Shown here: piece by piece, positions 1 through 5,925 of the stretch
Layout of the letters: the number at the start of each line of letters is the position of its first letter
Numbering within the stretch: position 1 is the first letter of the stretch
Origin: Bacteroidales bacterium
GTDB lineage: Bacteria; Bacteroidota; Bacteroidia; Bacteroidales; Muribaculaceae
DNA: 51,760 bases
Assembly: GCA_019415705.1 (NCBI GenBank)
Contig: DXYS01000025.1
Location: forward strand, 1-51,760
Direction: 5' to 3'
The notes under the pieces: model-generated
What the model was told of the DNA's origin: nothing
The model's input: the letters and a program-made list of their open reading frames with translations, nothing else
Database searches by the model: none
Position numbers and translations under genes: made by a program

Positions 1-51
1 AGCACAACCTTGCCAAGGTTGGGGTCGCGGGTTCGAGTCCCGTTTTTCGCT
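1..51 (+). tRNA. tRNA-Gly(GCC), 5'-truncated by window edge
   Basis: This is the 3' part of a tRNA identical over its visible length to the complete tRNA-Gly at 112-184. It shows the anticodon arm with GCC, the T arm with GGTTCGAGTCC and the acceptor strand TTTTCGC. The 5' third lies outside the window. No CCA is encoded. Confidence 0.93.
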
Positions 52-111
52 CAAAGTTTTTAGAGTACATTTAAATACTTATTCGTCTTCTCAGACCGCA
101 GAGCATAACTC

Positions 112-184
112 GCGAAAATAGCTCAGTTGGTAGAGCACAACCTTGCCAAGGTTGGGGTCGCGGGTTCGAGTCCCGTTTTTCGCT
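112..184 (+). tRNA. tRNA-Gly(GCC)
   Basis: This 73-nt cloverleaf has acceptor strands GCGAAAA and TTTTCGC, D arm GCTCAGTTGGTAGAGC, anticodon loop TTGCCAA with GCC at 145-147, and T arm CGGGTTCGAGTCCCG. It is the second of two tandem near-identical copies separated by 60 bp. CCA is not encoded and must be added after transcription. Confidence 0.97.
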
Positions 185-226
185 CAAATTTTCTACCGAC
201 GTTCTGTCAGTGAGAAGTCGATAAAT

Positions 227-310
227 GTCCGGGTGGTGGAATTGGTAGACACGCTACTTTGAGGGGGTAGTGGCCATTAGGCTGTGTGAGTTCGAATCTC
301 ATCTCGGACA
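227..310 (+). tRNA. tRNA-Leu(GAG)
   Basis: This 84-nt class II tRNA has acceptor strands GTCCGGG and CTCGGAC (one G-T pair). The anticodon stem is 254-258/266-270 and the loop TTGAGGG places GAG at 261-263, which reads CUC and CUU. A long variable arm follows, then the T arm with GTTCGAATC. No CCA is encoded. It is the last of three tRNAs and is followed directly by a terminator. The phage remnant begins about 150 bp downstream, but no repeat of the tRNA 3' end was found at the remnant's far edge. Confidence 0.96.
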
Positions 311-316
311 CTCTTT

Positions 317-352
317 AAAACCGCAAGTGCTGAATAAAGCGTTTGCGGTTTT
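317..352 (+). terminator. Rho-independent terminator of the tRNA cluster
   Basis: A 10-bp stem (AAAACCGCAA 317-326, TTGCGGTTTT 343-352) runs into a T-rich stretch. It directly follows tRNA-Leu. Confidence 0.8.
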
Positions 353-454
353 TCTTTTATGCTATTGTTGACTACCGTGTGACTACCTGTGGTCAGTTGC
401 AAGATACTTTGGCTCAGCAGTAAAACCCGGTTGAAATGTTAAAAGGACATATAT

Positions 455-566
455 AATTATGTAGGGACATGCCAAAGCGACCGGTCGGGAGCTGCGGCAT
501 GTATAATTCGCCGATAATTGCCTGATGGCCAAACAATACGTGCCAAAGGCACGTCCCTACATAATT
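455..566. repeat. Interspersed inverted repeat
   Basis: The arms at 455-473 and 548-566 (AATTATGTAGGGAC core) are inverted copies matching at 18 of 19 positions. The 74-bp interior has no convincing gene. Short inverted units of this kind that recur in intergenic DNA are common in Bacteroidales genomes, so this is probably a non-autonomous repeat that landed beside the phage remnant. Nothing else recognisable lies between 361 and 700 apart from the palindrome at 638-657. Confidence 0.7.
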
Positions 567-637
567 TTTAACAACCGCTTTTTTACATTGGTCCGATACT
601 TTGCGTCCTCGCATCGGGCATTGCTTAGCTTCATAGC

Positions 638-657
638 GGGCGCAAAATTTTGCGCCC
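638..657. repeat. Perfect 20-bp palindrome
   Basis: The sequence reads GGGCGCAAAATTTTGCGCCC, which is fully self-complementary, and is followed by CTACC. It probably belongs to the same class of interspersed intergenic repeat as 455-566. It lies inside an open frame (525-800) whose first half is built from these repeats and is not a normal protein. Confidence 0.75.
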
Positions 658-699
658 CTACCATTTGCAAGTTTGTCATCGCGTCGTTGGAGCGCAGCG

Positions 700-800
700 A
701 CGCTGCTCAGGACGATGCGACTTACAGCATCAGCCTCGAGAACGACGGTGAAGTGACATTCGACGAAACCGGTTTAACCGAGGAAGCTCCGACCGTATGA
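700..800 (+). pseudogene. C-terminal remnant of a phage tail-type protein
   Basis: The open frame running through 525-800 has a repeat-derived N-terminal half. Its last 30 or so residues (from about DDATYSISLENDGEVTF) are acidic and protein-like, and the stop overlaps the ATG of the tail chaperone by 4 bp. Gene order in siphovirus tail modules (major tail protein, chaperones, tape measure) suggests this is the end of a major tail protein whose upstream part was lost to the repeat block. The junction is somewhere near 690-715. The family assignment rests on position only. Confidence 0.45.
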
Positions 801-1132
801 AACGCATCGAGATTACCGTAAACGGCACAGCATACCCCTGTAGCCCCACTATGGGGGCTATGCTGCGTTTCAAGGAGCAGACAGGTCGTGAGATTACAGA
901 AATTGACCCGTCGAGTTTCAGCGACCTCTGCACCTATCTGTGGTGCTGTGTGGCGTCTGCTGCTAAGCGCGAGGGCAAGCAGTTTGACATGTCCCTGATG
1001 GACTTCGCCGACTGCCTGACCCCCAACGACATGACCGAGTGGAGCAATGCCATTTCGGCCGGTGACGGTGGCGCGGGCGATGAAAAAAAAAGTCGCCCGA
1101 AGAAACCCCGGCAGGCATCTACGACCTCTTAG
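797..1132 (+). CDS. Phage tail assembly chaperone, G-like (zero-frame product)
   Basis: This 111-residue protein is likely the short form of a tail assembly chaperone, the equivalent of lambda gpG, which binds the tape-measure protein while the tail shaft assembles. It sits just before a tape-measure gene, as expected. Residues 1-95 form a compact, mostly helical domain. The last 18 residues, after a lysine-coding A run, are very basic and of low complexity, which is typical of the default frame read past a slippery site. The ATG overlaps the upstream stop by 4 bp, consistent with translational coupling. I infer the role from order, size and the overlapping downstream frame rather than from a recognised signature motif. 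The gene appears intact although the surrounding prophage is not. Confidence 0.7.
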   Translation: MKRIEITVNGTAYPCSPTMGAMLRFKEQTGREITEIDPSSFSDLCTYLWCCVASAAKREGKQFDMSLMDFADCLTPNDMTEWSNAISAGDGGAGDEKKSRPKKPRQASTTS

Positions 1133-1443
1133 GGCTCGCCGTCGGCTGTATCGGCATGTCGCACGATGATTTCTGCAAATGTACGTTCATAGAGTTTGAA
1201 AGCATCTGCCGGGCATGGCGCGACATGACCGAAGGCCGCAGCCGCGACGCTTGGGACCGCACGCGTACCGTTGCCGCGATCTGCATCCAGCCACACGTCA
1301 AACGACGAATCACCCCGCGGCAGTTGTTACCGCTGCCATGGGACGGAAAGCCCTCAAAGGCTCAGAACAATGTCCCCGAACTTACCCCCGAGGAGAAACA
1401 AAAGCGATTTGAAAAAGTTGCACATAAATTCCGCAGTCAGTAA
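797..1443 (+). CDS. Tail assembly chaperone, GT-like fusion made by -1 frameshift
   Basis: If ribosomes slip back one base on the A9 run at 1083-1091, reading continues without a stop to the TAA ending at 1443. The product has about 215 residues: the G domain of the zero-frame protein plus a T domain. The T domain keeps coding character well upstream of its first ATG at 1156: the frame from 1090 reads KSPEETPAGIYDLLGLAVG and then continues to a conserved-looking C-terminus ending ...RFEKVAHKFRSQ. This matches the G/GT arrangement of long-tailed phages, where the minor GT form links the tape measure to the major tail protein. The C-terminal 139 bp are duplicated at 2252-2390, where the same frame is preserved. 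The alternative is a disrupted single gene with an indel in the A run. Confidence 0.6.
1083..1091 (+). promoter_or_regulatory. Putative -1 programmed frameshift site
   Basis: Nine consecutive A residues are read as GAA AAA AAA AGT in the zero frame. A -1 slip gives AAG TCG CCC and enters the long overlapping frame. A AAA AAA is a classic slippery heptamer for tail chaperone genes. I did not identify a clear downstream stimulatory stem-loop. Confidence 0.55.
1278..1416 (+). repeat. Copy 1 of duplicated phage segment (chaperone 3' end)
   Basis: These 139 bp align without gaps to 2252-2390, with 8 mismatches by eye. The next matching block is 1693-1755 against 2738-2800, with one mismatch. The DNA between the two blocks (about 1417-1692 against 2391-2737) is not similar apart from the small gene's first residues and the promoter, so the cargo differs while the flanks match. 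Confidence 0.85.
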
Positions 1444-1472
1444 AGGTTGTCGCATTTGTGTTTCAAGGTCTT

Positions 1473-1628
1473 TTAATCTTCATTTTCAGGCGGATCTAAC
1501 AACTTGCCGTCTCGCCCAATAATTAGAATAAAGATGCCTAAAATAACTAAAAACACCAAGAATAAAATCACCAAAAAGAAAGCGATATCCATGTGATTGC
1601 AAAGAAACCAATTAAGTAAATCAATCAT
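1473..1628 (-). CDS. Small single-pass membrane protein, antisense in the phage tail module (cargo copy 1)
   Basis: This 51-residue protein is read against the tail genes. The start MIDLLNWFLC is followed by a long hydrophobic stretch (about residues 13-37, rich in F, L, V and I) and a short charged tail ending PPENED. The layout suggests one transmembrane helix with an acidic end. It has an unusually good Shine-Dalgarno sequence (GGAGG, 1633-1637) and its own -7 promoter box 19 bp upstream of the start. It lies between the chaperone and tape-measure genes. A different small membrane gene with a similar start (MLDLINYIL) fills the same slot in the second copy. I do not recognise the family. 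A self-transcribed gene inserted antisense among tail genes resembles a phage moron, for which superinfection exclusion is one possible role, but that is inference. Confidence 0.6.
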   Translation of the reverse strand: MIDLLNWFLCNHMDIAFFLVILFLVFLVILGIFILIIGRDGKLLDPPENED

Positions 1629-1646
1629 GTTTCCTCCTTTTTTTTG

Positions 1647-1678
1647 CAAATATAATAACTATATAACAAACAAACAAT
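1647..1678 (-). promoter_or_regulatory. Bacteroidetes-type promoter for the 51-residue membrane protein
   Basis: On the minus strand the -7 box is TATATTTG (1647-1654), preceded by ATTG at a 20-bp spacing (1675-1678). The predicted start of transcription is near 1640, giving a leader of about 12 nt. The same layout, with a better -33 box, precedes the second small membrane gene. Confidence 0.5.
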
Positions 1679-1692
1679 AGCTTATAACAAAA

Positions 1693-2253
1693 ATGGCCGC
1701 AAATAATACAATATCTGTCTCCTTTGTGATGAAAGACGGGGCAAACGGGCTAAAAGTCTTAACTGCCAACGCCGACGACTTACGTAAAGTTATGTCCGCA
1801 ACAGTTACAGCGGCTGAAAAAATAAATAAGCAATTTATTAACTTCGCGGCTTTTTCAAAAAGTCTTAATGCCGTCAGTGACACTATTTCTTCTTTAAAGT
1901 CGGTTATGGGGGACTTATCATCAGCTTACGCCGTACAGGAAACTGCCGAGACCAAGTTGATGACGGTCATGCGTCAGCGCATGGGTGCGACCGACGAGGA
2001 GATACAGAGCATCAAAGACCTTGCATCTGCGCAGCAGGAGATAGGGGTCATCGGAGACGAAGTGCAGCTGTCAGGCGCTCAGCAGATAGCGACTTTTCTT
2101 AAAGAGAAAAGCAGCCTCGAAACTCTGATGCCGGCCATGAACAATCTTTTGGCCCAGCAAAAAGGGCTGAACGCCACCACTGGCGACGCCGTCAGCGTCG
2201 GCAACCTGATGGGTAAAGCCATGATGGGTCAGGTCGATGCCTCTTTGCTGTGA
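1693..2253 (+). pseudogene. Tail tape-measure protein, N-terminal fragment
   Basis: These 186 residues begin MAANNTISVSFVMKDG and continue as long alternating helices (KSLNAVSDTISSLKSVMGDLSSAYAVQETAETKLMTVMRQRMG), then an Ala/Gln/Gly-rich stretch (GAQQIATFLKEKSSLETLMPAMNNLLAQQ). This is the typical start of a siphovirus tape-measure protein, which sets tail length and is normally 700-1500 residues or more. The frame stops at 2251-2253, just where DNA matching the chaperone 3' end begins (2252). The gene was therefore cut by recombination rather than by a point mutation. The first 63 bp recur at 2738-2800. Confidence 0.75.
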
Positions 2254-2417
2254 TTTGCATCGGGCCGCACGTCAAACGACGAATCACACCGCGGCAGTTG
2301 TTACCGCTGCCATGGGACGGAAAGCCCTCAAAAACTCAGAACAATGTCCCCGAACTTACCCCCGAGGAGAAACAAAAGCGATTCGAAAAAATGACAAAAA
2401 GATTAGGCAATAATTAG
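2252..2417 (+). pseudogene. Second copy of the chaperone (GT) 3' end
   Basis: This is the 139-bp repeat copy (to 2390) plus a divergent end. The T-domain frame is still open and reads through ...PELTPEEKQKRFEKMTKRLGNN to TAG at 2415-2417. There is no start or G domain, because it abuts the truncated tape measure out of frame. The intact frame shows it was a functional chaperone end from a related phage, or a duplication, before the deletion. Confidence 0.75.
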
Positions 2418-2472
2418 TTCGTATAGGATTTTTAAAGTCCAATAATGCTGGAATTTAAATACTTAAGTCCTA

Positions 2473-2676
2473 CTATTCTTTATCAAATTTAGGATGTGTC
2501 ATTTCATCTAAACGCTGCTTTAGTTTTTTATCGAAGTCAGGGTCTTCTATATCTAAATTCGGAAAAGTAGACATTAAACAGATTGAAATAAAAATCACAA
2601 ATATCACCAATAAAACAATCGCCCAAACAATAATATCTGAGTATTCTCTAAGGATATAGTTTATTAAATCGAGCAT
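2473..2676 (-). CDS. Small single-pass membrane protein, antisense in the phage remnant (cargo copy 2)
   Basis: This 67-residue protein starts at MLDLINYILREY. A longer frame beginning at 2715 exists, but it would run through the promoter, and the chosen start aligns with MIDLLNWFL of the first cargo gene. One hydrophobic helix (about residues 15-36, IIVWAIVLLVIFVIFISICL) is followed by a charged, probably cytoplasmic tail rich in D, E and K (DIEDPDFDKKLKQRLDEM). It occupies the same slot as the 51-residue gene in copy 1, but only the first ten or so residues and the general plan are shared. It has a near-consensus promoter. The function is unknown. A moron-like membrane protein, a holin-like protein or a toxin-like peptide are all possible. 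No antitoxin partner was seen. Confidence 0.6.
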   Translation of the reverse strand: MLDLINYILREYSDIIVWAIVLLVIFVIFISICLMSTFPNLDIEDPDFDKKLKQRLDEMTHPKFDKE

Positions 2677-2692
2677 TTCATTAGTCTTTTTG

Positions 2693-2723
2693 CAAATATA
2701 GCAAACAAACATCATAAAACAAA
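2693..2723 (-). promoter_or_regulatory. Consensus Bacteroidetes promoter for the 67-residue membrane protein
   Basis: The minus strand reads TTTG, 19 bp, then TATATTTG. This matches the Bacteroidetes -33/-7 consensus exactly. Transcription should start near 2686, about 10 nt before the ATG. Confidence 0.7.
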
Positions 2724-2737
2724 TTTTTGTTCAAAAA

Positions 2738-2800
2738 ATGGTCGCAAATAATACAATATCTGTCTCCTTTGTGATGAAAGACGGGGCAAACGGGCTAAAG
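2738..2800 (+). pseudogene. Second copy of the tape-measure 5' end
   Basis: The first 21 codons (MVANNTISVSFVMKDGANGLK) match 1693-1755 with one substitution (A2V), then a stop follows after one further codon. From about 2801 to 2872 the DNA is unrelated to the first copy. Its plus-strand frame reads LPVTKNDTSVAQQIASGLSRG, which may be another phage gene fragment, and runs into the antisense GNAT-PAS gene. Confidence 0.75.
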
Positions 2801-2872
2801 TATTGATTCTCAATGTCAAATTGCCCGTGACGAAAAACGACACTTCAGTCGCACAGCAGATAGCATCAGGTC

Positions 2873-3733
2873 TCAGTCGCGGTTGTAATGTGGCATCTCC
2901 TCGGGGATGACCATAGAGATTTCGACGAGGCCGGCGATTTGGCCGTCGCGACGCCATGCAGACTGATAAATCATTTTTCGCTGACCGTTCTTGGTGATAG
3001 TGTAGGCGTTTGTACCGCCGTCGGCGAGCAGGCGATGTATTATGGCGACAGATGACGGATTGTGGCAGTCTAAAAGATTGCGCCCGATGAGGTCGCCGTG
3101 TTTGGCGAAGGTGCGACGCGACAGGTCGTTCATGTAGATTATGCGGCACTCGGCGTCACAGACCGTGATGGCGCAGTTTATTTCTTTGGCCCAGTCGGGC
3201 ACGATATTGTTAATTTCCATATATTTTGAGACGTTAAGCTGATAAGCGATTCGCGGAGAGCCGTCAGCGAGATTGATTATGCCGCATCTTTTAAAACCCA
3301 AACGTTCGACGGCCTGCTGCATCGGGCGATTGTCGGCGTGTGTATCTATGCGCACATTCCGACGTGTAAGTCTGACGGCATAATCCACGGCTGCGGCAGT
3401 GACTCCGCTGACGGTGCCGTCTGAGGCCACACGGTGCAACGTAACATATGGCTCGTCGTCAGGCCACTCACCATCGTAGATCAGTGCGTAATTTGGGTCG
3501 GGCTCTCTGAGCAGGCAGAATGTTGCGACAGGACGTCCGCTCGCATCTGTGATGACCATGCTGCGCCCGGTGTCTATATCCTCGGAGATTATCTCGGCCG
3601 AAGGGTAAGTGTCAGGCCATTGGGTCAGATTGCCTGTCGCGCGCATGTATTTGCGAGCGCAGTCAAAAATTTCGAGCATGCGCCGGATGTCACTCTTACG
3701 GGCAGCTCTCAGATTGCAGTTGGAGCCATGCAT
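2873..3733 (-). CDS. GNAT acetyltransferase-PAS domain fusion
   Basis: This 286-residue protein has two domains. Residues 5-168 look like a GNAT N-acyltransferase: an N-terminal helix pair, a central strand GRPVATFCLL, and a C-terminal segment in which NRPMQQAVERLGFKRCG is the usual end of the fold. Residues 183-275 form a PAS sensor domain (INCAITVCDAECRIIYMNDLSRRTFAKHG, then GLVEISMVIPEEMPHY). The PAS part resembles stand-alone Bacteroidales PAS proteins ending in MPHY. The link suggests acylation controlled by a ligand or redox signal, but the substrate is unknown. The canonical acyl-CoA loop (R/QxxGxG/A) is not obvious. The stop lies next to the phage remnant, and the gene is divergent from the porin gene. 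Confidence 0.8.
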   Translation of the reverse strand: MHGSNCNLRAARKSDIRRMLEIFDCARKYMRATGNLTQWPDTYPSAEIISEDIDTGRSMVITDASGRPVATFCLLREPDPNYALIYDGEWPDDEPYVTLHRVASDGTVSGVTAAAVDYAVRLTRRNVRIDTHADNRPMQQAVERLGFKRCGIINLADGSPRIAYQLNVSKYMEINNIVPDWAKEINCAITVCDAECRIIYMNDLSRRTFAKHGDLIGRNLLDCHNPSSVAIIHRLLADGGTNAYTITKNGQRKMIYQSAWRRDGQIAGLVEISMVIPEEMPHYNRD

Positions 3734-3758
3734 GATATTGTCCGGTAAATTTTAGGGG

Positions 3759-3766
3759 CAAATATA
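3759..3766 (-). promoter_or_regulatory. Candidate -7 box for the GNAT-PAS gene
   Basis: The minus strand has TATATTTG about 26 bp upstream of the ATG, with a predicted transcription start near 3752. There is no matching TTTG at 19-20 bp. Confidence 0.4.
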
Positions 3767-3809
3767 CGAATAAGTCTGACGATGCCGGGTTAATACGGTG
3801 ATTTTTTTG

Positions 3810-3817
3810 TAAGTTTG
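3810..3817 (+). promoter_or_regulatory. Candidate -7 box for the porin gene, very close to the ATG
   Basis: TAAGTTTG lies only 8 bp before the ATG at 3826. With standard spacing transcription would begin at about 3824, giving an almost leaderless mRNA. No -33 box was seen at the expected spacing. Confidence 0.35.
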
Positions 3818-3825
3818 CACCTGTT

Positions 3826-5796
3826 ATGAAGAGAACTCTTTTTTTAGCGCTTTGTCTTGTTGTCGGCTCGATTGTCGCCGTTATCGCGCAAAAGCCCCGC
3901 AAGATAGCTCCCTCATATGCATGGCGTATCGTTGAGCCGCTCGGATTACGTGAGCCCGCGACTTTAGACACGTTGCCGATTAACTATGCACAGGAATCGG
4001 TGCCGTCGTTTTCGTCTGACGCCTATGCCACAACAGGCAATCTCGGAGCCGAGGGCAAGAACATGATATTCGCCCGCAGCAAGGGCATCAGCGACTTTTT
4101 CTTTACCGACGCGCTGGCGACATGGCTCCCATCGGAGCAGTCTCGTAAGTTTTACAACACGCGCATCCCGATGACACTGCTGTCGTTTAACTCGGCCGGC
4201 GGCCGAGACAACGCTCAGGAACGCCTGAAAGCTATTTTCTCCGGAAATATCAACGCTAAGGCTCAGGTGGGTGCTTTGCTTGATTATCTTTATTCAAAGG
4301 GCAGTTACAACTATCAGGCCACAAAAGACCTGATATGGGGCGTATCGGGCTCATATCTCGGCGACCGCTACGAGTTTCAGGGTTATTTTAACCATTGGAA
4401 TATGGTCAACAAGGAGAACGGCGGTATTACAGACGTGCTTTATATAACAGACCCGGCCGAATTGCAGGGCGGTGTGACAACTATCAACCCGAAGTCTATT
4501 CCGACGCGCCTGACAGCCGCCCACACGCGTGTCGCCGGCACAGACCTTATGCTCAACAACCGTTATAAGATAGGTTACTGGCACGAGGAGGAGATTGAAG
4601 ACGCCGACACTATGCGCACAGTACGCACTTATATACCCGTTACATCGGCCATCTGGACTCTGCGTTACAAGCAGGGGCGTCATGTCTTTGACAACGGCAA
4701 TGCAACCGAGGGCAACGAGTTCTTTGAGCATCGTTATCTCTCGCCTGACCACACTCACGATTACACGACCATGTGGTCTCTGGAGAATACTGTTGGCATA
4801 TCGCTTTTAGAGGGTTTTCACCGCCTCGCCAAGTTTGGTCTGGCGGCGTTTGTCACTCATCAGATTCGCCGCTACGAGCAGACTCCCGATACGCTCAACC
4901 ATGTCGAACTCGGGCTTGACCCTTTCCCCGAAGGAATTGACAATATAGACCCGCGTGCGACTCAAAATCTTGCATGGGTCGGCGGTCAGTTGACCAAACA
5001 GCGCGGCTCGTTGCTCACTTATGGCGTCACAGGCCGTTTCGGCTTCCTCGGCCCGGTTGCCGGAGATATAGATGTCGAAGGCGATGTCCGCACACGGTTT
5101 AAACTTTTCGGTGACAGTGTCTCCGTCGTCGGGCGAGGCTCGTTTCATAACGAGGCTCCGCCATATCTGATGAATAATTATCTGTCAAATCATTTTATAT
5201 GGCGTAACGATTTCAGCAAGACTCGACGTGTCGGTTTCGGCGGGACACTTACAGTCGGCCGTACAGGTACAGTCGTTGACGTAGATGTGGATAACATACA
5301 GAATCAGATTTATTTTGATTCGTCAGCTCTGCCGCGCCAGTCATCGTCAAATATACAGGTGCTCTCGCTTAGTCTGAGTCAGAACTTAAAATACCGCGCG
5401 TTGCACTGGGATAACCGCGTGACCTATCAGACTACCTCTGACGATGTCGTGCTGCCTCTGCCCAATCTCGCAATATACTCCAATTTGTATTTTACATTCC
5501 GCATCGCGACACTATATATGCAGCTTGGCGTCGATTGCAATTACTATACAAAGTATTATGCACCGGCCTATCAGCCGGCTACGGCGTCGTTTGTCAATCA
5601 GCGTGATGTCAAGTTGGGCAACTATCCGTTCATGAACGCCTATGCCAACATGAAACTGTCAAAGACACGTTTCTATGTGCTCTTCTCTCATGTCAACCAA
5701 GGTCTGTTCGGCGGCAATAATTATTTTTCGTCACCAAACTATCCTCTCAACCCGCGACGATTCCAGATAGGTCTGTCGATAGATTTTGCCGATTGA
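3826..5796 (+). CDS. Outer-membrane porin, Bacteroidetes Porin_10-like family
   Basis: This 656-residue protein has an N-terminal signal peptide (MKRTLFLALCLVVGSIVAVIAQ). The mature start has the family-typical AWRIVEPLG and ATTGNLGAEGKNMIFARS blocks, followed by a long series of alternating polar/aromatic strands. The C-terminal strand ends FQIGLSIDFAD. The aromatic-rich strands (NHWNMV, YTKYYAPAYQPA, LFSHVNQGLFGG) fit an outer-membrane beta-barrel. I recognise it as the 'putative porin' family widespread in Bacteroides; the solute is unknown. The start is fixed by the signal peptide. The frame is intact at the usual length. It is divergent from the GNAT-PAS gene and precedes the arginine operon, from which a weak terminator and a promoter separate it. 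Confidence 0.85.
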   Translation: MKRTLFLALCLVVGSIVAVIAQKPRKIAPSYAWRIVEPLGLREPATLDTLPINYAQESVPSFSSDAYATTGNLGAEGKNMIFARSKGISDFFFTDALATWLPSEQSRKFYNTRIPMTLLSFNSAGGRDNAQERLKAIFSGNINAKAQVGALLDYLYSKGSYNYQATKDLIWGVSGSYLGDRYEFQGYFNHWNMVNKENGGITDVLYITDPAELQGGVTTINPKSIPTRLTAAHTRVAGTDLMLNNRYKIGYWHEEEIEDADTMRTVRTYIPVTSAIWTLRYKQGRHVFDNGNATEGNEFFEHRYLSPDHTHDYTTMWSLENTVGISLLEGFHRLAKFGLAAFVTHQIRRYEQTPDTLNHVELGLDPFPEGIDNIDPRATQNLAWVGGQLTKQRGSLLTYGVTGRFGFLGPVAGDIDVEGDVRTRFKLFGDSVSVVGRGSFHNEAPPYLMNNYLSNHFIWRNDFSKTRRVGFGGTLTVGRTGTVVDVDVDNIQNQIYFDSSALPRQSSSNIQVLSLSLSQNLKYRALHWDNRVTYQTTSDDVVLPLPNLAIYSNLYFTFRIATLYMQLGVDCNYYTKYYAPAYQPATASFVNQRDVKLGNYPFMNAYANMKLSKTRFYVLFSHVNQGLFGGNNYFSSPNYPLNPRRFQIGLSIDFAD

Positions 5797-5819
5797 CAGG
5801 TCGGTTTATTGACAAAATC

Positions 5820-5840
5820 ACTTCTTTTAAGAAGTTTTTA
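5820..5840 (+). terminator. Weak terminator after the porin gene
   Basis: A short stem (ACTTCTT/AAGAAGT, 5820-5835) precedes TTTTTA. The loop is very small, so this is only a candidate. Confidence 0.35.
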
Positions 5841-5874
5841 TTACGAACATAAAGCCAAAATGAAATGTTTGATG

Positions 5875-5882
5875 TAATTTTG
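5875..5882 (+). promoter_or_regulatory. Promoter -7 box of the arginine operon
   Basis: TAATTTTG has a predicted transcription start near 5889, 37 nt before the first gene. No clear -33 TTTG and no obvious ArgR-type palindrome were found nearby. Confidence 0.5.
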
Positions 5883-5925
5883 GCAGATTTTTTATCACAA
5901 TTTAATTCGGAAACTTTACTAAGAA

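Noticed and set aside
227..360. tRNA-Leu as the phage attachment site
   Set aside because: No copy of the tRNA 3' end was found at the far side of the remnant (about 2800-2870) and no integrase is present.
525..700. Open frame before the tail remnant read as a normal protein N-terminus
   Set aside because: It is translated from the inverted repeat and palindrome, so its sequence is repeat-derived rather than protein-like.
2677..2715. Longer start for the 67-residue membrane protein
   Set aside because: The extension would be translated from the promoter itself, upstream of the predicted transcription start, and does not align with the other cargo gene.
4351..4758. Long antisense frames inside the porin, arg, glnS, lpx and purL genes
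   Set aside because: They mirror codon bias of the strongly supported genes on the other strand and have no motifs or signals of their own.
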